Below are positions 58,130 to 64,000 of a stretch of 64,000 nt of DNA, in pieces (position 1 is the stretch's first letter; every line of letters begins with the position of its first letter). The stretch comes from Przewalskia tangutica. Lineage: Eukaryota > Streptophyta > Magnoliopsida > Solanales > Solanaceae. The notes beneath the pieces were generated by a model, which did not search any database, was not told the origin of the DNA, and saw only the letters and a program-made list of their open reading frames with translations. The translations under genes and the position numbers were made by a program. The DNA is taken from NCBI GenBank assembly GCA_029844215.1, contig CM056732.1, positions 21,933,501 through 21,997,500 on the forward strand. Reading direction: 5' to 3'.

Positions 58130-58379
58130 AAATGTTCTATGCTAGGAAAACTGAAAATTATTTCCTTAAATGAAACTAAATTCTACAAATATTCATGTCA
58201 TAATTATACAATTACACCAATTAAAATTCTACAAACCGTTTATGACACTTTGCATTCTTTCTTGCACATACACACACCCCAAACAAAAACGTACAAAGCA
58301 TGATCAAATACAAATAAAGCATATGATCAAATACAAATAATTTTGTCCTAATTATGAAACATTAATAAGTGCAGAGAAA

Positions 58380-58640
58380 CCAGGTATATTATTAGCGAAT
58401 ATTCTCCGAATATTTATAGTATATATTGTAATTATTATTATTATTATTATGTATTTAAGGTAGTTTATGATTTTTATTATATTAAAAATCACCTTTGTAC
58501 ATATATATATTGTGAATTAATGAAAAAAATCCTCAAGGAAAATTTATTTCAATCTTACATATTAGCGAATATTCTCCAAATATTCACAGTATATATTTTA
58601 ATTATTATTGTTATGTATTTCGCTAATAATTCTAATATTG
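58380..58640. repeat. Imperfect direct repeat
   Basis: ATTAGCGAATATTCTCC followed by AATATT and TATATTGTAATTATTATT occurs at ~58392 and ~58562, about 170 bp apart. ATT-repeat tracts lie within. Confidence 0.7.
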
Positions 58641-58869
58641 TTCGTTATAGTATTTCACCTAAATTCCATGTTAAGTTTCCAATTAACTTGGATTACTCAA
58701 TATTACTCACTGGCATACATAAAAAATGAATGTTAGTAGGCGCGATTTTGCATTATCTGTAATAGCCAAATATTCATATCATTTTCACTGCAAGGTTTAA
58801 TGCTTTATGATGAGTGAAATATCATTGATGATGAGTCGTTGAGTGAATATTTGAAGGCGCCGGAAGAAT

Positions 58870-60290
58870 ATAGGACCTAATCACCCTGAAAGTGCTTAAA
58901 ATGTATGTTGAAAAGATACCTATCAATCATAGTGAAGTCTTGGCCAGGACTAGTCGTGATGTCCCAGAAGTGTCGACTGCGCCTCGTCCTCAAATCCCTG
59001 AAGTTCAGCCTACTCATGGTAACACTTATCCAGACATGAGTTTTTATGGAGACATTTTGACCTGTCAAATGTCGCAGTAAACTTTAAATCAACAATTTAA
59101 TCAAACTTATGGGAAAAATTAGTAAATATCACATTATTATTTTGTATATTAGCACATGTTTATTATACGTATAGTAATAGTAATGTTTTTGTATCGTTTA
59201 GGGGTTATACACCTAATATGAGTAATATTGAGCAATCCTCTCAATCTGGATGGAGGAATCATGCCGAAACATCCCCAACATCAAGTTTTGGTGCAGTTGG
59301 TTATTATCGGTAGGTATACTTTTTAATAATTAAATAATATAAATGATTTGATACTTAGTATTTACAATACTTGACTTTCCTATGTAGTGGAAATTACTCA
59401 CAAAATGTGCCTCTGGTACCAAATGTTGATTTTAGTGCAGTTGATACTTCTTCAAACCCATGCAATATTTATTCTTATCGGTAGGTTCATCATCTTGATA
59501 TCAAATTATTCATATATTATTATGTTGGTATTTAATATATGTTACCTATTTTTGTTGTAGGAAGAAGTCTTTACTAGATGGTGATGATTATCCAAATCAT
59601 ATAAAAATATCATCGATTGATAGCGATGATATACCTAATGCATAAATATCCGACGAAGAAATAAATTTCTCAGATAGTGAGGTTGATATTCATCCTCGTA
59701 GACAAGAAAAATAGTTACAAGAGATGATGCAAAGTCTGTCACACCAGCAAAAATCGATGACAAAAAGTCAAATTCACCCACAAGAATCGATTCCGCAAGC
59801 ATCCCCAACCCGGTGACATTCTGACGTAATTTCATAATTATCAAGATCGTCGTGATGCCTTTGTCTTTACTAGGGATGATGATCATATTCGCCAAGAAAT
59901 GTGAAAAGAACTGGACGATCTTATAAACGGTAAAGTTCTACTTGTAAAATGCATGATTTTCACCTCTAAAAAGGCACTGCAAAGGGCGTTAAAATTAATT
60001 GCATCAAAGAAATGAGAGAGTTTAGAGTTGATGATTCTACCCGAAAGTTGGAGCGATTGGTTGCAGACGTGATTATCAAGGTTGTCGATGGATGCCGGGT
60101 GTAAGGAGACCTATGATAATATGTGGAATATATCAAAATTCTACTCACATCACACTTGTGATATGAATGACTGTCGAGAAGATCATTTTAATTTAGATAC
60201 CAATATGATTGCTCAAGTAATAATTGGCTACATTGCAGAAACCCCCAGGTACCATATTCGCCCAAGTTCATTTTAATTTTGACATCAATA
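58870..60290 (+). pseudogene. MuDR-type transposase N-terminal region, decayed
   Basis: The recognisable core is at 59935-60290: VKCMIFTSKKALQRALKLIA, then after a frame change DNMWNISKFYSHHTCDMNDC, REDHFNLDTNMIAQVIIG and IAETPRY, the zinc-binding DNA-binding part of Mutator-like transposases (C..H.C....H pattern). Upstream pieces (58900-59640) are Ser/Gln/Pro-rich and seem interrupted by short introns. The catalytic DDE domain is absent. Several stops (~59643, ~59713, ~60014) show it is dead. A domesticated relative is possible but unlikely given the stops. Confidence 0.75.
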
Positions 60291-60339
60291 TAATTTATCA
60301 TTACTAAATGTTGTTGTTTAAATTTATCCAAGTTCCCCA

Positions 60340-60890
60340 TTAACAGACCAATTCCAACAAGGTTCTCAATGACCATGCCTCGAACTGATCAACATTCTTG
60401 CAAGGTAGCGGTACGGAGGATTAGAAAAGAAAACAACAGAATGCTAGCAAGACATTGTAGATTTTACATGCTAAAGTTGGCCGAAGAACAAGCATCATCA
60501 ACATGTAGATAATTAAATATATAGAAAGAATATATGTCTTAAGAAATCCAAAATATTATTCTGAGGACGATATTGAGGAAGACTTCTATTCTGATGATGA
60601 TTAACGGTACTAAGATTTTATTTGTATTTTTTATTTATGATAAGTCATCAATTTGAAGAAAATTAGTATGTTTAATTTTTCTTTGATTGTTATAGTCTAT
60701 TATTAATTTATTTAAGCGTACATACAAAGTTTAACAATTCACAAATTTTAATGAAAAAAAAAATTAGTACATAAAATGTGTCGATTACATAATACATTAA
60801 AAAAGCGAAAAAAATACATAATACATAAAACGTACAACTAGTAAAAATAAAATACATAGAAATAATAAACTTAGCCGACAACGCAACATT
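60340..60890. other. Unassigned DNA near the MULE remnant
   Basis: An acidic segment (DDIEEDFYSDDD-like near 60565-60600) could be the end of the transposon gene. Nothing else is recognised. Confidence 0.35.
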
Positions 60891-60899
60891 TAAAAATTA

Positions 60900-61417
60900 G
60901 AAACAACAACAAGAGAGCACAAATCATCTTCCAAATTTTCAATTTCTCTTTCAAAATATGTTTCTCGTGTTGAGTGTCTCTAAGGTTATCTTTGATTTTT
61001 TTTATTTTTCTTCGGATTCTTTTAGCAAGACCTCAAGAAGGTCAATTTTTTCTTGAAATTCCATAAGTTTAACTGTAAGTCAAACTTCACGGTATCTCTA
61101 GTGATATGTGAAGTTGCGATTTCTTCCCGCCACCATTTTATTCATGAAAATTTCATCTTCCCATCGAAAATATTTGCAACCACCTATATCCTATAAACAT
61201 TATCAAAATAATCAGTTTTTGAAAGTTCAATATGTAGATAAAGTGAAAAAATAAGTCTATATAAACTTGTAAAAACACTTACATCGGGCACTTTACAACG
61301 ACAAAAACGACGACCCAGATTATCTTTGGTCCTTAATGTTATGAAATGAAAATAATAACCGCAACAACAAACGTGAGTTCTATAGCAAACTTTGACGTTT
61401 TCATAGCTTTGAAACAT
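60900..61417 (-). pseudogene. zf-GRF protein, two exons, prematurely stopped
   Basis: Exon 1 (61283-61417, 45 codons from ATG) encodes CYRTHVCCCGYYFHFITLRT and NLGRRFCRCKVPD. A GTAAGT...AG intron joins, in phase, to exon 2 from 61190: DIGGCKYFRWEDEIFMNKMV, then stop TAG at 61098. The C.CG / RRF..C / C.YF.W.D pattern is a GRF-type zinc finger. Normal family members continue with a coiled coil and a membrane anchor; matching sequence (MEFQEKIDLLEVLLKESEEK, then a Leu-rich end) is present to ~60900 but broken by stops. Such short zf-GRF genes often ride in Mutator-like elements, in line with the neighbouring transposase. Confidence 0.75.
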
Positions 61418-61616
61418 GATTTTTCGGGGGCTAAAACATGATAAAATAGTGAAAATAGAGAAGGTGAAGAGTGAAGATAAAAATGGAGAAGTCTGCCCTA
61501 GTTTACAATACACCATATAGGACTTAACCGTGCTGTTACGATTAAGTCATATTGCGCAGTAATTTTCTGCGCAAAGGGTACTTTTGTCACGAATTATTTT
61601 TTAGGAATTTTTTGTT

Positions 61617-61887
61617 GTTGTAATAATTTGAAAATGTTTTCCTCAATTGTATTCATTCATTAAGAGAATAATATATACACAATATATAATTAAATGAGAA
61701 GAGTAAATCATGCCTCTAATCTTCCTAATCAAATCAATCTTCTTCCTAATTAACATAATACTAAATGCCTCTAATCTTCAAATCAATCTTCTTCCTAATT
61801 AACATAATCCTAATAATCATTATACTACCTACCATACATAAAATGATACTCTCATTAATTATAATAATTATTATTAATATTCTAACA
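61617..61887 (-). mobile_element. 3' LTR of an antisense copia element (left edge approximate)
   Basis: On the minus strand it starts TGTTAGAATATTAATAAT at 61887, directly after CTTCGACTGCGGGGGAG (polypurine tract). A ~45-bp segment (CTCTAATCTTC.AAATCAATCTTCTTCC) is tandemly repeated (61715-61800). It belongs to the same family as 18259-18535. Confidence 0.7.
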
Positions 61888-62551
61888 CTCCCCCGCAGTC
61901 GAAGCTGGAGGGAGACGAATGCTGAGATTGTTTCGAAAATCTTTAAATAATACCAGCGGAAGTTCTTTTGTAAAAATATCGGCGATTTGATGACATGTCG
62001 GGACATGTAACACTCGCACTTATCCGCAACCACATTCTCACGAATAAAATGGATGTTTAGCTCAATATGTTTAGTGCGTTGATGGTTTATCGAATTTCCT
62101 GATAAATAGATTGCACTAACATTATCATAGTATACCAGTGTGACTTTTGGAATCGGGAAATAAAGTTCAAGTAACAGATTTCTAATCCAACCTGAGTCGG
62201 ACAAAACATTGGCAACAATACAGTATTCTGCTTCTGCACTTGAACGTGATACTGTGGCTTGTCTTTTTTAAGACCATGGAGATTAAATTGTCACCGAGGA
62301 AGACACAATAACCAGAGGTGGAGTGTCTGGTGTCCGGACAATCTGCACAGTCGATATCTGTGTAAGTGATAAGCTTGGAAACGGAGGATGAGTAGAGATG
62401 TAATCCATAGTCCACAGTGCCCTGAATATATCACACAATGCGTTTTAGAACATGCATATGATCCTCTATCGGATTATGCATAAATAAGCATACTTGTTGT
62501 ACTGCATAAGTAATATCAGGCTTGGTGAATGTGAGATACTGCAGAGCTCTT
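61888..62551 (-). pseudogene. Antisense copia RNase H, interrupted
   Basis: 62182-62415 encodes YGLHLYSSSVSKLITYTD, DCPDTRHSTSGYCVFLGDNL; after a frameshift 61888-62204 encodes GWIRNLLLELYFPIPKVTLV, YYDNVSAIYLSGNSINHQRT and HIELNIHFIREN. The frame drifts near its end. Homology stops at 62551, where a gypsy LTR begins. Confidence 0.9.
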
Positions 62552-62675
62552 TGTCACGACCCGAATCCCGGGCCCGCGACTGGTGTCCTACCTGGGCACC
62601 CCCCCCCCATATAATACACATGCCAAAATAAGGTAAGAAATACAAAACATTATTTCAACTGGCCAGCCAAGCATA

Positions 62676-62712
<37 letters not shown>

Positions 62713-64000
62713 CTCCTGCAAGTCCAACCCACATATGAATACAAACCTCTAAGAGTTTGGACAAAACAAGTATGGCGGGACAGGGCCCCTCCATATCCCT
62801 GAATGTATATAAACCAAAAACAACAGGGATCCGTACCGAAAGATAAGCCTCCGAAGTAATGGAGCTTCCAAAAAAGCTGAACAGAGATCCTAAGAGCGAG
62901 GATCACCAAACTGTGTATCTACACCTGCGGTAAGAAATGCAGCCCCCTGAGGAAAGGGGTCAAGACGTAAAGATGTACTCAAGTATGTGAAATCAGCATC
63001 AGAATGAAATCATAACAGTAAAAAACAAAGCTGGAGACATGTATGATAATCAAAATAACAGTACAATTGTGCCTTGTCAATATGAAAGTAATGAGAATCA
63101 ACCTTACCTTTTTTTAAAAGACCATTTCATAATATAAACAGTCATGTCAAAGTCAGGGACACCCGCCCTCAGAATCATTATGCAATTCTAACCATAGGTC
63201 TTAGACCCGCGATATCAAAGCTTGCCCGTGGAATTCCTTCATCACTGTCGGCATGCACAAAGTATAATATATAACATGCCCGTGGAATTCCTGCATCTCG
63301 GGAACATGTCATCATAGAGAGCTAGTCCATGGAATAATAATATCACCCGGGAATTGAACCCGCATCATGGCCGCACGCCCACGGAATTCCTTCATCGTGA
63401 AAGCATGTCCATGGAACAATATAGTGGAAGCATGCCCATGGAATTTTTCTATCATGTAAGCACGTCCAAGTAAATAACACAATAAGATGACCGATCCTCC
63501 AATGAGGGACGCGGTGGTATAGAGATATAACACTTTGCACGAAAGGCTATCATGAGCGAACATATGCAAGTTCAAATACTCTTTGACTCTCACTAGAACA
63601 TGTGAAATGAACTATCACTTTATAAACTCGACACTTTCATTTCAAGTAATATTAAGGACTTGAACCCCAAAAGTACTATCACTCGTAGTATCAAGACACT
63701 TCCTTGTTTAACGATCAAGTAAACTGGTAACTTCCAAATCGGGTACTATAATGAATCTGATTTCATTTAAAACTTGTACGTCCACCGTACTACACATTTT
63801 TATAAGGTTCATGCTCAAAGAAAGATAGGAAGAGTCCACATACCTTTTCGGCTAATCCACACGCTAAGTAGAATACGCCGCACGTAGAATGTCAACCTAT
63901 AACGACAATAATACGTCTATCAACTTCTAGCTTTCTAAGGTAGAATGATACTAAGTAAAAAGGTCTCTTATTCTACGAAAAATTGGGCAGCACTTCTCCT
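62552..64000 (-). mobile_element. gypsy LTR running past the window end
   Basis: On the minus strand the LTR end is GGATTCGGGTCGTGACA at 62552. The ~700 bp next to it match 33690-34334. It has a (TA)n tract at ~62675, the CCTAAGAGCGAGGATC block, and a cluster of CCGTGGAATTCC-type repeats at 63215-63450. The rest of the element lies outside the window. Confidence 0.8.
63215..63450. repeat. Degenerate repeats around GTGGAATTCC
   Basis: CCCGTGGAATTCCT, CCACGGAATTCCTTCATC, CCATGGAACAAT and CCCATGGAATTTTT recur about every 35-60 bases, each next to a GCATG or CATC block. Confidence 0.75.

Overview
The window reads as plant nuclear DNA, most likely from the nightshade family (Solanaceae). It is AT-rich and has spliced genes with GT-AG introns. 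It carries several (TTG)n-tailed SINE copies, a Stowaway-type MITE of the kind common in Solanaceae, and deep nests of LTR retrotransposons. No bacterial features (operons, CRISPR, rRNA) are visible. The family assignment comes from the repeat types and is an inference.

Layout. 1-5777: 3' part of a large Ogre/Tat-like Ty3-gypsy element (+) with three tandem-repeat arrays and a 2.35 kb LTR. 5778-14964: a SIRE/Maximus-like Ty1-copia element with two ~1 kb LTRs, no reverse transcriptase and a decayed envelope-like region; an inverted piece of the same element and an extra polypurine tract sit before its first LTR. 14965-20258: rearranged, partly head-to-head copia fragments. 20641-25905: a SINE split by a gypsy element that kept gag, protease and the integrase end but lost RT and RNase H. 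25906-30873: mostly unassigned DNA with two SINEs bounded by clear target-site duplications and one hAT-type MITE. 30874-34334: a second Ogre-like LTR (-) with its hairpin array, then a truncated gypsy LTR. 34335-49102: an antisense copia element split by a complete Tekay/Del-like gypsy element at 35232-45395, with a perfect 5-bp target duplication GATAT.

50029-56261 holds the one clearly intact host gene: a five-exon BREVIS RADIX-like (BRX) gene encoding 370 aa. Its second intron carries a ~1 kb non-autonomous Mutator-like element with ~220-bp terminal inverted repeats and a perfect 9-bp target duplication, a hAT-like MITE and a Stowaway-like MITE. A SINE lies in intron 4. Downstream are a TIR element, a 100-bp retroposed sequence, a decayed MuDR transposase N-terminus, a decayed zf-GRF gene on the opposite strand, a copia fragment, and a gypsy LTR that runs off the window.

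Apart from the BRX-like gene, nothing here looks able to make a full-length protein. The most unusual non-coding structures are three. The Ogre-like elements share a tandem hairpin array upstream of the 3' LTR. Islands of a short, partly palindromic ATGTYG/CRACAT motif are scattered through both coding and LTR parts of the SIRE-like element. Polypurine tracts are duplicated in two unrelated elements.
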